This document shows, in pieces, positions 15,200 through 23,031 of a stretch of 42,899 nt of DNA. The stretch is from an uncultured Prevotella sp. (GTDB lineage Bacteria; Bacteroidota; Bacteroidia; Bacteroidales; Bacteroidaceae). Under the pieces are notes generated by a model. It saw nothing but the letters and a program-made list of their open reading frames with translations. It did no database searches and was not told where the DNA came from. The position numbers were made by a program, and so were the translations under genes. Within the stretch, counting starts at the first letter, position 1, and each line of letters opens with the position of its first letter. The stretch is from assembly GCA_905211345.1 (NCBI GenBank), contig CAJMAO010000007.1:1-42899 (forward strand), read 5' to 3'.

Positions 15200-16285
15200 T
15201 CACTTTATGCCGATTGCGTAAATTGGTTGCTCCTTCACCGTGTCGAGCGGTGCCGTCTTGTATTTTGTTTTGACGAAGTTTATCCTGTTGAGGTCAATCA
15301 TACGTATCGCGCTGTTGTACATGGTGCGGTAATAAATCTTGCGACCCGTCAAGTCGGTGGCCGATGTCCACTGCGTCGCGCTGGGTATGTTGACGGCCGT
15401 TTCTCCCTCGGCTGTCTCTATCCCGATAGGAATGTCGAAGTTGTTAAGTATCTGGAAGCACTGTCTTACGGTGTTGTCGGCCGTGGCGAGAACCGGGGCT
15501 GTGGCTTGATATAGTGCCGCGCGGACAAAGCGCGAGGGTGGAGTCACATCGCCGGGAATACCGAGGAAGCCGCTGCCTGCGCCGAACGAAGCCACTTGTA
15601 TGTCACCCAGCTTCTTCGGTTTGGCAGTGCCCGGATACAGGTTGACGTAGTTGTTGAGGTTCGTCATCTGCCATTCGAAGCCCGGAGAGTTGGTCAGCAC
15701 GCCCAGCTTGTTATCGTAAATGTTTACTTTCTTGCCTACAATCTCGATGACGATTTGCCTGCCTGACGGGTCTGCCACCCGCCAGTGGGCAGTTGACGCG
15801 CGGGGGTCGATGGCTACGACATGCACGCCTTGCAGTCCGGCAATTACTTCGTCAACTGTTTTGAAGCTGCCGAGTATCCATGAAACGAGCTGCAGGTCGG
15901 CTATGCTTGTAGCCTTCAGGCTTTCGTTGTAGTCCTCATACAGTCCGTAACCGGGGAAATAGAACAGTCCGGCCGACAATCCTTCCTCGTTAAGTCCCTC
16001 GGCAACGAACTCCTCTTGCTCTACCGACAGGCCAACGAAACCGTACTTTGCGGTAAACGTCATGCCGCCTTTCGTGCCTCCGGGGATGTATGACGACTGG
16101 GTGTAACCGCGCGGAACGATGGCGTAGCGGCTGTTCAAGTCGCTGCCGCCCCATTCTATCGTGCGTGCCAAGACGGTGTTGCCGTCACGGCTTTTCAATG
16201 TGATGCCCGTGCAAGCATAGGCGTTGCCCGCGATGGCTAGCAACGCCATGACCGCAGATGCGGCCAAAATTCTGATTTTACACAT
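15200..16285 (-). CDS. Choloylglycine hydrolase / linear amide C-N hydrolase family protein, secreted
   Basis: This family of Ntn hydrolases includes bile salt hydrolases, penicillin V acylases and N-acyl homoserine lactone acylases. The 361-residue precursor has a signal peptide (1-24, ending NAYA) directly followed by C25, the nucleophile freed by signal cleavage. Family positions are visible: R41 in LARTIEWG (16 residues after the Cys), E44 where bile salt hydrolases have Asp, LNEEGLSAGLFYF, the Asn motif TNSPGFEWQ, and the Arg in SRFVRAAL. R-T-x-E-W-G is a known variant within the family, so it is probably active, but bile acid specificity cannot be claimed. It has its own promoter and a palindrome at the predicted transcription start. 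Confidence 0.88.
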   Translation of the reverse strand: MCKIRILAASAVMALLAIAGNAYACTGITLKSRDGNTVLARTIEWGGSDLNSRYAIVPRGYTQSSYIPGGTKGGMTFTAKYGFVGLSVEQEEFVAEGLNEEGLSAGLFYFPGYGLYEDYNESLKATSIADLQLVSWILGSFKTVDEVIAGLQGVHVVAIDPRASTAHWRVADPSGRQIVIEIVGKKVNIYDNKLGVLTNSPGFEWQMTNLNNYVNLYPGTAKPKKLGDIQVASFGAGSGFLGIPGDVTPPSRFVRAALYQATAPVLATADNTVRQCFQILNNFDIPIGIETAEGETAVNIPSATQWTSATDLTGRKIYYRTMYNSAIRMIDLNRINFVKTKYKTAPLDTVKEQPIYAIGIK

Positions 16286-16317
16286 AATTATTTATGTTTT
16301 GATTGTTGATGTTATGC

Positions 16318-16336
16318 AGCCATAATGATTATGGCT
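16318..16336. promoter_or_regulatory. Perfect 19-bp palindrome at the choloylglycine hydrolase gene start (candidate operator)
   Basis: AGCCATAAT-G-ATTATGGCT is a perfect 9-bp inverted repeat with a 1-base centre. It starts about 9 bases downstream of the minus-strand -7 box, at or just after the predicted +1, where a bound repressor would block transcription. Confidence 0.5.
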
Positions 16337-16344
16337 GACGGTGG

Positions 16345-16374
16345 CAAATGTATGCAATTAAATTGACAATCAAA
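16345..16374 (-). promoter_or_regulatory. Bacteroidota-type promoter of the choloylglycine hydrolase-like gene
   Basis: On the minus strand, TTTG (16371-16374) and TACATTTG (16345-16352) are separated by 18 nt. Confidence 0.6.
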
Positions 16375-16422
16375 ACATTTTGGCTGGAATTTTGCGCTTT
16401 GTCTGAAGATAACTAATCGTTA

Positions 16423-17187
16423 TCATGCTTTCTCGAGGGCGGCTTTGCGCATCTTCTTGAGCAAGTCGGAGGCGAAGATGAAGTCGGTTAGTTTAGTGTT
16501 GTCGCTGCCCATCACCTGCGAGCTTACGCCTTCCCATTCCTTGCGTCCTTCGTGGATGAAGATTATGCTTTCGCCGATGCCCATTACGGAGTTCATGTCA
16601 TGGGTGTTGATAATTGTCGTTATGCCGTATTCATGGGTGATGCTGTGCAGTAGTTGGTCGATGACCAGCGATGTCTTAGGGTCGAGGCCGGAGTTAGGCT
16701 CGTCGCAAAACAGGTATTTGGGGTTTAGCGATATGGCCCTGGCTATAGCCACACGTTTCTGCATTCCGCCGGAAAGCTCGCCGGGATACTTATGGTCCGT
16801 TCCCGTAAGGTTTACCCTGTCGAGGCACGTCCGGGCGCGGTTGATGCGTTCGCGGAGCGTCATCGAGGAGAACATGTCAAGCGGGAACATCACGTTTTCG
16901 AGCACGGTCATTGAGTCGAACAAGGCCGCGCTCTGGAAAATCATGCCCATCTCGCGGCGCATTTTGGCTTTTTCCTTCTTGTCCATGGCCACGAAGTTAC
17001 GCCCGTCATACAGCACTTCGCCGCTTGTAGGCTCAAGAAGCCCGACGAGGTTCTTTATAAGCACGGTCTTACCCGAACCGCTCTGACCTATTATAAGGTT
17101 GGTTTTTCCGCTTTCGAATACGGCGCTTATGTCCTTGAGAACTTCCTTTTCGCCGAACGACTTGTAAAGGTTCTTTATTTCAATCAT
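16423..17187 (-). CDS. MlaF-like ABC transporter ATP-binding protein
   Basis: This is the ATPase of an Mla/MCE-type phospholipid transporter, which works with the permease encoded just upstream. The 254 residues contain Walker A GQSGSGKT (about 34-41), a Q-loop MIFQSAALFDSMTVLENV, the signature LSGGMQKRVAIARA, Walker B YLFCDEPNSGLDP and the switch His in INTHDMNSV. The SAALFDSMTV and GGMQKR variants are typical of the Mla branch of ABC ATPases. It begins 133 bases after the end of the permease gene. No MlaD/MCE substrate-binding gene follows; the next gene in this direction has its own promoter. Confidence 0.88.
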   Translation of the reverse strand: MIEIKNLYKSFGEKEVLKDISAVFESGKTNLIIGQSGSGKTVLIKNLVGLLEPTSGEVLYDGRNFVAMDKKEKAKMRREMGMIFQSAALFDSMTVLENVMFPLDMFSSMTLRERINRARTCLDRVNLTGTDHKYPGELSGGMQKRVAIARAISLNPKYLFCDEPNSGLDPKTSLVIDQLLHSITHEYGITTIINTHDMNSVMGIGESIIFIHEGRKEWEGVSSQVMGSDNTKLTDFIFASDLLKKMRKAALEKA

Positions 17188-17189
17188 GT

Positions 17190-17312
17190 TTGTTTGGGGT
17201 TATTGGGTTGTGCTGTCTTACGGTTATGAAGCGTTTGCCATATCGTCGTGTTTGGCTTGTTTAAGGTTGTGCGACCTGTTCGGGAACCGTATAACCTCAT
17301 AACCGTGCGACA
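17190..17312. repeat. Inverted pair of GGTTATACGG-type repeats
   Basis: The left part contains CTGTCTTACGGTTATGAAG (from about 17214). The right part (17287-17312) contains its imperfect inverted copy, CTCATAACCGTGCGACAG. A second pair of this family lies at 21321-21463. It occupies the gap between the permease and ATPase genes. Confidence 0.6.
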
Positions 17313-17320
17313 GTATGACC

Positions 17321-18076
17321 TTAAGACAACATCTGTGTAAGGAACACATCCGAGAACAGTATCAGCACGCTGCTTGTCACAACGGCGTTGGTGCTGGCCT
17401 TGCCCACGTTGACCGAGCCGCCCTCGACTGTGTAGCCGTAGTATGACGGCACGCTTGTTATGATGAACGCGAAGAACAGGCTCTTGATGATACTCATATA
17501 CATGAACCACGGGTTGAAGTCGTGCTGCAGGCCGATGGTCAGGTCTTCGGCGCTGATTACATGCCCTATGTACGACGTGGCGTAAGCTCCGATGATGCCC
17601 GAAGCCGTGCTGAAGATGACGAGGAACGGCATCAGCGTTATCATGCCGAGTATTTTTGGCATTATCAGGAAGTTAGCTGAGTTTACTCCCATGATGTCCA
17701 ATGCGTCGATTTGCTGTGTTACGCGCATCGTTCCTATTTCCGAAGCGATGTTGGAGCCTACTTTCCCGGCTAGGATAAGGCACATTATTGACGACGAGAA
17801 CTCGAGCAACATGATTTCCCTAGTCACGTATCCCGTGACGAAGCGCGGCATCCAAGGGCTTTGGATGTTGAGTTTTATTTGGATGCAGATTACTGCTCCG
17901 ATGAAAAACGATATCAGAAGCACGATGCCTATGGAGTTGACGCCGAGTGCGGACATCTCTTTTACGTATTGCTTCAGGAACATACGCATACGCTCCGGGC
18001 GGCCGAACGCGCGCCCCATAAGCATAAGGTAGCGGCCGAAGGATGTGAGATATTTTTGTAGCAACATATTACTCAA
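17321..18076 (-). CDS. MlaE-like ABC transporter permease
   Basis: The 251-residue inner membrane protein belongs to the MlaE (DUF140) permease family that moves phospholipids between membranes to keep the outer membrane asymmetric. Visible features are an amphipathic head, about five to six membrane helices, and the family core GKVGSNIASEIGTMRVTQQIDALDIMGVNSANFLIMPKILGMI, which couples to the ATPase. FFAFIITSVPSYYGYTVEGGSVNVGKAST follows; the final helix is VVTSSVLILFSDVFLTQML. It is the first gene of an mlaE-mlaF pair and diverges from lptB. Confidence 0.9.
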   Translation of the reverse strand: MSNMLLQKYLTSFGRYLMLMGRAFGRPERMRMFLKQYVKEMSALGVNSIGIVLLISFFIGAVICIQIKLNIQSPWMPRFVTGYVTREIMLLEFSSSIMCLILAGKVGSNIASEIGTMRVTQQIDALDIMGVNSANFLIMPKILGMITLMPFLVIFSTASGIIGAYATSYIGHVISAEDLTIGLQHDFNPWFMYMSIIKSLFFAFIITSVPSYYGYTVEGGSVNVGKASTNAVVTSSVLILFSDVFLTQMLS

Positions 18077-18115
18077 TTCATTATGAATTATGAATCATGG
18101 ATTCGCCTAATGCTG

Positions 18116-18123
18116 CAAAAGTA
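18116..18123 (-). promoter_or_regulatory. Candidate -7 box for the mlaE-like gene
   Basis: The minus-strand sequence is TACTTTTG, 40 bases upstream of the ATG. No -33 box at good spacing. Confidence 0.35.
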
Positions 18124-18198
18124 ACCAAAATAACTAAAAAAACTACAACCGGCAGGCGAGTTTTTGGCGATATAAATCATTATTAGGTACAATTTTAC

Positions 18199-18206
18199 TA
18201 TTTTTG
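18199..18206 (+). promoter_or_regulatory. Candidate -7 box for lptB
   Basis: TATTTTTG matches TANNTTTG and overlaps an in-frame TTG at 18204, which is therefore unlikely to be the start of translation. Confidence 0.4.
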
Positions 18207-18224
18207 CAGCCAAACATGCAGAGG

Positions 18225-19055
18225 ATGAACGAAACAACTAACAATACGGAGGCGCCTCAGACGTTTAATATGGTGCTGCGCACCGAGGGTCTTGTCAAGC
18301 GGTATGGCAAGCGCACGGTGGTCAACGACGTGTCGATCAACGTGCGTCAGGGCGAGATTGTAGGTCTGTTAGGCCCCAACGGAGCTGGTAAGACCACATC
18401 TTTTTATATGACTACGGGACTTATCGTGCCTAATGCCGGCCACATTAACCTTGACGATAATGACATAACCGGCTTTCCAGTTTATAAGCGCGCGCGAGCC
18501 GGAATAGGATACCTGCCGCAGGAGGCAAGCGTGTTCCGCAAGCTGAGCGTAGAGGACAACATACTCGCCGTGCTTGAGATGACCAAGCTTACGCGCAAGC
18601 AACAGCTGGAGAAACTGGAGAGCCTGATACGCGAGTTCCGCCTCGAGAAGGTGCGCAAGAACATCGGCGACCGTCTCTCCGGTGGCGAGCGACGGCGTAC
18701 GGAGATAGCCCGCTGCTTGGCCATCGACCCTAAGTTTATCATGCTCGACGAACCTTTCGCCGGTGTAGACCCTATCGCCGTGGAGGACATCCAGCACATA
18801 GTGTGGCGGCTGAAGTATCGCAATATCGGTATTCTGATAACCGACCATAACGTAGAGGACACTCTCTGCATTACCGACAGGGCTTATCTGTTGTTCGAGG
18901 GGCGCATCCTTTTCCATGGTTCGCCTGAGGAGTTGGCCGCCAATAAGATTGTGCGTGAGAAGTATTTGACTAATAGTTTCGTCCTACGTCAGAAGGATTT
19001 TCAGCGTATTGACGAAGAAAAACGTGCCAAGGAGGCCGCCGAGGCGGAGATGTAA
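18225..19055 (+). CDS. lptB: LPS export ABC transporter ATP-binding protein
   Basis: LptB powers extraction of LPS from the inner membrane into the Lpt bridge. From the ATG at 18225 the protein has 276 residues; ATG 18216 is a close alternative. Motifs: Walker A GPNGAGKTT, IGYLPQEASVFRKLSVEDN (the Q-loop region shared by LptB proteins), signature RLSGGERRRTEIARCLA, Walker B FIMLDEPFAGVDPIAV, and switch His in ILITDHNVEDTL. GERRR and DPIAVEDIQ are LptB hallmarks. The C-terminal tail (QKDFQRIDEEKRAKEAAEAEM) extends beyond the usual end. LptF/G partners are not in the window. It fits with waaA at 5244 in LPS synthesis, though they are not linked in an operon. Confidence 0.94.
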   Translation: MNETTNNTEAPQTFNMVLRTEGLVKRYGKRTVVNDVSINVRQGEIVGLLGPNGAGKTTSFYMTTGLIVPNAGHINLDDNDITGFPVYKRARAGIGYLPQEASVFRKLSVEDNILAVLEMTKLTRKQQLEKLESLIREFRLEKVRKNIGDRLSGGERRRTEIARCLAIDPKFIMLDEPFAGVDPIAVEDIQHIVWRLKYRNIGILITDHNVEDTLCITDRAYLLFEGRILFHGSPEELAANKIVREKYLTNSFVLRQKDFQRIDEEKRAKEAAEAEM

Positions 19056-19082
19056 GTTTTGCCGTCAGGTAGCCGCAAGCAT

Positions 19083-19158
19083 ACGGGCAGGCAAGTGGAT
19101 TTACTTTATTGCAACGTTAATGTAAGCAATGTGAATCTTCTTGCCTGCCCGTTTTTTT
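19083..19158. terminator. Terminator between lptB and the MATE gene
   Basis: A perfect 13-bp stem (ACGGGCAGGCAAG at 19083-19095 with its complement at 19140-19152) spans a 44-nt loop that itself contains ATTGC/GCAAT. T7 follows. Confidence 0.8.
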
Positions 19159-19174
19159 GTTGCTTGTCAGTCGG

Positions 19175-20526
19175 TTATTTCCCGTTCCTTTTCTTTTTGA
19201 TGTAATATCCTACGATAGCCAGCATGGTCAAGGCTTCGGCCGTCGGCATGGCCAGCCATATACCGTGCGTGCCGGCGATGTCCGGCATGATGAGGAAGCT
19301 GGGCACCAGCAGCACGAAACCGCGCATGAGGGCGAACGTTGTGGCCGTCCGTATGCGCTCTACGCTTTGGAAATAGCCTATTGCCGTAAGGTTGAAGATG
19401 AAGAACAGGAAGCCTGACGCGAAATAGGGGAAGCCGTCTACGGCTATGCGCGCGGCCCCGTTGTCAAGGCTTACGAACAGACCTACGAGCCATTCGGGCA
19501 TGACCGTGAACGCCGCCGTTACCACCAAGCCGCACACGGCGGCCGTGATGAGGGCCGTTTTCTCGGCCTGGCGCACCCTTAGCGGCGCCCCGAGGCCGAA
19601 GTTGAAGCTGATTATCGGCTGTGCCGACTGCGCTATGGCGTTGCCCACCATGAAAATAAAGGGCGTGTAATAGCACGCTATGCCGAACGCTCCCACGCCG
19701 TCGTCGCCCAGATGGCGCATGAATATGAAGTTGCCAAGCAGTATGAGCATGGCCAGTGTGCCTTCGCCCAGCAGTGCCGACGAGCCTATGTGCCACTGGT
19801 AGCCAATGTTTCTCAGGCTTAGGGCTAGGCTCTTGCGGCTTGTCTTTATCCTTATCAGGCGCAGCGTGCGCGCATGTCGCAGTATGTATATCACGGCAAT
19901 CAGGCATCCCGCAGTCGTAGCTATCGACGTGGCGAAGGCCGCTCCCATGATGCCCCAGCCTAGCGGAAACATGAACAGCCAGTCGAGCGCCACGTTAAGC
20001 GCGGCCGCGTGAGGCTGCTGGCCATTGCCACTTTGGGCGCTCCGTCGAGCCTGATAACGAACAGGGCTACGCCCTCCCATACCATGAAAAACCACGAGGG
20101 CACGTTCCATATTATATAGTCGCGCACGAGTGGCAGCAGGTGCTCCGACGAGCCTAGCAGCCTAGCGGCCGTGTCGGTGAAGCCTAGCAGCAGGGCTATG
20201 GGCGCTGCCGCCACTACCGTGGAGAACAGAAACGCCTGTGTGACGTTGATGCGGGCGGCTTTCACCTTGCCGTGCGACAGGTGGACCGCCGCCACGACAG
20301 AGCATCCCGTGCCCGTCATGAGGCCGAGTCCGGTGAGGAGCATCAGCGGAGGGCAGATGATGTTGACCGCCGCTATGCCGTCGCTGCCTACGCTGTGGCC
20401 TATGAATATGCCGTCGATTGCAGTCATGGCCGACATGCCGAGCATACCAAGCAGCGTAGGGAAAAACAGTTTCTTGAACAACGATGAAACATTTGCGGTT
20501 CCAAAATCAATGGCGTCTCTTTCCAT
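19175..20526 (-). pseudogene. MATE-family efflux transporter, broken by a frameshift
   Basis: Two overlapping frames on the minus strand together make one MATE transporter of about 450 residues. The first part (from 20526) reads MERDAIDFGTANVSSLFKKLFFPTLLGMLGMSAMTAIDGIFIGHSVG... to about APKVAMASSL. The second part, in the -1 frame, resumes at AAALNVALDWLFMFPLGWGIMGAAFATSIATTAGC and runs to the end at 19175. The switch falls at about 19998-20015, in a CGCGGCCGCG-rich stretch, and is consistent with loss of one base. There is no slippery heptamer there, so programmed frameshifting is unlikely. A sequencing error cannot be excluded because both halves look intact and unmutated. MATE proteins export cationic drugs in exchange for sodium or protons. 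Confidence 0.82.
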
Positions 20527-20847
20527 ATTTCGTTCTTATCCTTTTTTACTTTTTATGACTAATGCGCAGAATGCCGGGTAAGACGGCTGGTTTCCCCAAG
20601 TCATCTTATCCGGCATTCCGCCCTCCGATGATGAGCACAAAACTCTCTCTTGCGTATGTTTAGGTGTGCAAAGTTAGCTGGTTTGATGTTAGTATGCAAG
20701 TTTTTCCAAGGCTTTTCTTCCAGCGTTTTGTTTCCTGTTTGTAAGTGTTTGATAATCAATGGGGTTGCAAAAGGCCGTCTTTTAGCTTGTAAAAGACGGC
20801 CTTTTAGCGTGTGTTTTGCGGCCTTTTGCAGCGCAAAAGGCCGTGTT
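20527..20847. other. Intergenic region between the guanine deaminase and MATE genes
   Basis: It contains the 22-bp-unit array at 20767-20854 and otherwise AT-balanced sequence without a supportable gene. Confidence 0.5.
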
Positions 20848-20854
20848 TTAATAT
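20767..20854. repeat. Four-unit 22-bp intergenic array (copy 5), the best-preserved copy
   Basis: Units start at 20767, 20789, 20811 and 20833. Units 1 and 2 are a perfect 15-bp inverted repeat (AAAAGGCCGTCTTTT with AAAAGACGGCCTTTT) around a 7-nt loop. Units 3 and 4 form an 11-bp perfect hairpin (CGGCCTTTTGC with GCAAAAGGCCG). Unit 4 overlaps the stop codon of the guanine deaminase gene. Confidence 0.93.
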
Positions 20855-21315
20855 TCAGTTTTATCTTCTTTTGATTGCCATAGTTCAAAAGCGCGTATGG
20901 CTTCGTTCCTCATCATGGCCTCCGACGGCAGTTTCCTGCGGTCGCGCGGCAGCGCAAGCTCGTCGTAGATAAACGAGTCGTCGAAGCCGATCTGCTTCGC
21001 GTCGGCCTTCGTGTTGGCATAATACACCTTGTCGAGCCTTGCCCAGTAGATTGCCCCGAGGCACATCGGGCACGGTTCGCACGACGTGAATATCTCGCAA
21101 CCGGCTAGGTTGAACGTTCCAAGCGCTTGTGCCGCGCTGCGTATCGCGCTTACTTCGGCGTGGGCTGTAGGGTCGTTGTTGGCCGTCACACGGTTTACTC
21201 CGGTGGCTATTATTTCGCCATTGCGCGCTATTACCGCGCCGAACGGGCCGCCACCGTTGGCCACGTTGTCTATCGAAAGCCTGATGGCTTCGCGCATAAG
21301 TTCGTTGTTGGTCAT
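20848..21315 (-). CDS. Nucleoside deaminase, probable guanine deaminase
   Basis: The 155-residue cytoplasmic enzyme has the cytidine-deaminase fold zinc site: H52-A-E54 and P-C82-P-M-C85. The C-terminal segment DDSFIYDELALPRDRR and the short single-domain architecture match the Bacillus-type guanine deaminase, which converts guanine to xanthine. A tRNA adenosine deaminase is the main alternative, but the DDSFIYDEL helix favours guanine. Length is normal. It is flanked by repeat families on both sides: an array at its stop codon and GGTTATACGG-type repeats before its start. Confidence 0.88.
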   Translation of the reverse strand: MTNNELMREAIRLSIDNVANGGGPFGAVIARNGEIIATGVNRVTANNDPTAHAEVSAIRSAAQALGTFNLAGCEIFTSCEPCPMCLGAIYWARLDKVYYANTKADAKQIGFDDSFIYDELALPRDRRKLPSEAMMRNEAIRAFELWQSKEDKTEY

Positions 21316-21320
21316 TTGTT

Positions 21321-21463
21321 TAGGGTTATAAGGTTATGGGGTTATACGGTTTTACGGTACGTTGAGCCTTGTGTTTGTACCTAACAATTATGCGGTTTTG
21401 AGATTTACTATGCAACAAAGCAAATACCGTATAACCTCAAAACCGCATAACCGTAAAACCTAA
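21321..21463. repeat. Inverted pair of GGTTATACGG-type tandem repeats
   Basis: The left arm (21321-21360) is a run of GGTTATA/GGTTTTAC-like units. The right arm (21426-21463) is its imperfect 38-nt inverted copy with matching unit order. The pair fills the gap between asnS and the guanine deaminase gene. Confidence 0.7.
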
Positions 21464-21467
21464 CAAG

Positions 21468-22871
21468 TTAAAATTCCGCGTTCTTCGGGGTGCGTGGGAA
21501 CGGTATTACGTCGCGTATGTTCTGCATTCCCGTCACGAACAGGATGAGCCTCTCGAAACCAAGGCCGAAGCCTCCGTGGGGGCAAGTGCCGTACTTGCGG
21601 GTGTCGAGATACCACCACATGTCCTTCATCGGGATGTTGCGCTCGTTGATTTCGCCCATCAGCTTGTCGTAGTTTTCCTCGCGCACGCTGCCTCCGATGA
21701 TTTCTCCTATTTGCGGGAACAGCACGTCCGTGCCCTGCACGGTCTTGCCGTCTTCGTTTATCTTCATGTAGAACGCCTTGATGGCCTTCGGGTATCCGGT
21801 CATGATGACAGGCTTCTTGAAGTGGTGCTCAACGAGGTAGCGCTCGTGCTCGCTGGCAAGATCCATGCCCCACGATACCGGGAACTCGAACTTGTGGCCG
21901 GCCTTAACCGCTTCTTCAAGTATGCGTATGCCCTCTGTGTACTCCAAGCGGACAAACTTCTCGCCAACTACCGAGTTGAGACGCTCGAGCAGCGACTTGT
22001 CAATCATCTTGTTGAGGAACTCAAGGTCGTCCTTGCAGTTGTCCAAAGCCCACTGCACGCAATACTTTATGAAGTCCTCCTCGAGGTCCATCAGGTCGTC
22101 AAGGTCGATGAAGGCGACCTCCGGCTCAATCATCCAGAACTCTGCCAAGTGGCGCGGAGTGTTAGAGTTCTCGGCGCGGAACGTCGGGCCGAACGTATAT
22201 ATCGCGCCCAACGCCGTGGCTCCAAGTTCGCCTTCCAGCTGTCCGCTTACGGTCAGCGAGGTCTGCTTGCCGAAGAAGTCGTCGTCGTAAACGATTTTTC
22301 CGTCCTCGCCCTTTTTCAGGTCGTACAGGTTTTTCGTCGTTACTTGGAACATCTGTCCGGCACCCTCGCAGTCGCTGGCGGTGATGAGCGGCGTATGGAA
22401 ATAGAAGAAGCCGTGGTCGTGGAAGTATTTATGTATGGCGATGGCCATGTTGTGGCGTATGCGCATAACGGCTCCGAAGGTGTTAGTGCGCAGGCGCATG
22501 TGGGCGTACTGGCGCATGTACTCGAAGCTCTGGCCTTTCTTCTGCATTGGGTAGTCGCTGCCGCAGAGGCCGTAAATCTCAATCTCGCGGCACTGCAGCT
22601 CCACGCTTTGGCCCGCTCCTTGGCTTTCAACCAGTTCTCCGTTCACGCTGATGCACGCTCCGGTTGTTATCTGCTTGAGTGTTTCCGCGTCAAATTTCGA
22701 CGGGTCGACCACCACCTGCACGTTCTTTATAGTAGAGCCGTCGTTCAGCGCGATGAAATCAACCGACTTGCTGCTGCGGTGGGTTCTCACCCATCCGCGC
22801 ACGTTGACAACTGCCCCGAAGTCAGTGTGCCGGAGCACGTCGACAACTTTTGTCCTCTTTATTTTCTCCAT
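21468..22871 (-). CDS. asnS: Asparagine--tRNA ligase
   Basis: This class IIb synthetase attaches Asn to tRNA-Asn. The 467 residues comprise an OB-fold anticodon-binding domain (about 15-105, GAVVNVRGWVRTHRSSKSVDFIALNDGS) and the catalytic core. Motif 2 is visible in FRAENSNTPRHLAEFWMIEPE and motif 3 in GGFGLGFERLI. The Asn-specific rather than Asp-specific identity is supported by length and by the NTPRHLAEFWMIEPE context. Length is normal. A 435-codon open frame on the opposite strand is a shadow. Confidence 0.96.
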   Translation of the reverse strand: MEKIKRTKVVDVLRHTDFGAVVNVRGWVRTHRSSKSVDFIALNDGSTIKNVQVVVDPSKFDAETLKQITTGACISVNGELVESQGAGQSVELQCREIEIYGLCGSDYPMQKKGQSFEYMRQYAHMRLRTNTFGAVMRIRHNMAIAIHKYFHDHGFFYFHTPLITASDCEGAGQMFQVTTKNLYDLKKGEDGKIVYDDDFFGKQTSLTVSGQLEGELGATALGAIYTFGPTFRAENSNTPRHLAEFWMIEPEVAFIDLDDLMDLEEDFIKYCVQWALDNCKDDLEFLNKMIDKSLLERLNSVVGEKFVRLEYTEGIRILEEAVKAGHKFEFPVSWGMDLASEHERYLVEHHFKKPVIMTGYPKAIKAFYMKINEDGKTVQGTDVLFPQIGEIIGGSVREENYDKLMGEINERNIPMKDMWWYLDTRKYGTCPHGGFGLGFERLILFVTGMQNIRDVIPFPRTPKNAEF

Positions 22872-22995
22872 CTTTTATTTTAAAAGTTAAAGAAGTTAGA
22901 GAAGTCAAAGAAGTTAAAGCCATTACTTTGGCGAACATACACCCCTTTACTTCCCTTCTCCTGTTACCTTAATATATATTAGCAATGCACTTTAA

Positions 22996-23030
22996 GCCTT
23001 TCCCTTAGGGAGGGTTTTTGGGTAGGTGTT
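22996..23030 (-). repeat. Degenerate GC-rich intergenic element (copy 6)
   Basis: TTTCCC-TTA-GGGAGGGTTTTTGGGTAGGTGTT retains the hairpin and a GGGTAGG tail. It ends just before the stop of the pseudouridine synthase gene. Confidence 0.6.
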
Positions 23031-23031
23031 A

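Noticed and set aside
15200..16285. Naming the Ntn hydrolase a bile salt hydrolase
   Set aside because: The family also contains penicillin V and acyl-homoserine lactone acylases, and the R-T-x-E-W variant does not settle specificity.
19960..20110. Programmed -1 frameshifting in the MATE gene
   Set aside because: No slippery heptamer or downstream pseudoknot signal is visible, and MATE genes are not known to use it; a plain frameshift is simpler.
21576..22883. 435-codon open frame opposite asnS
   Set aside because: It is the antisense shadow of a clearly identified synthetase.
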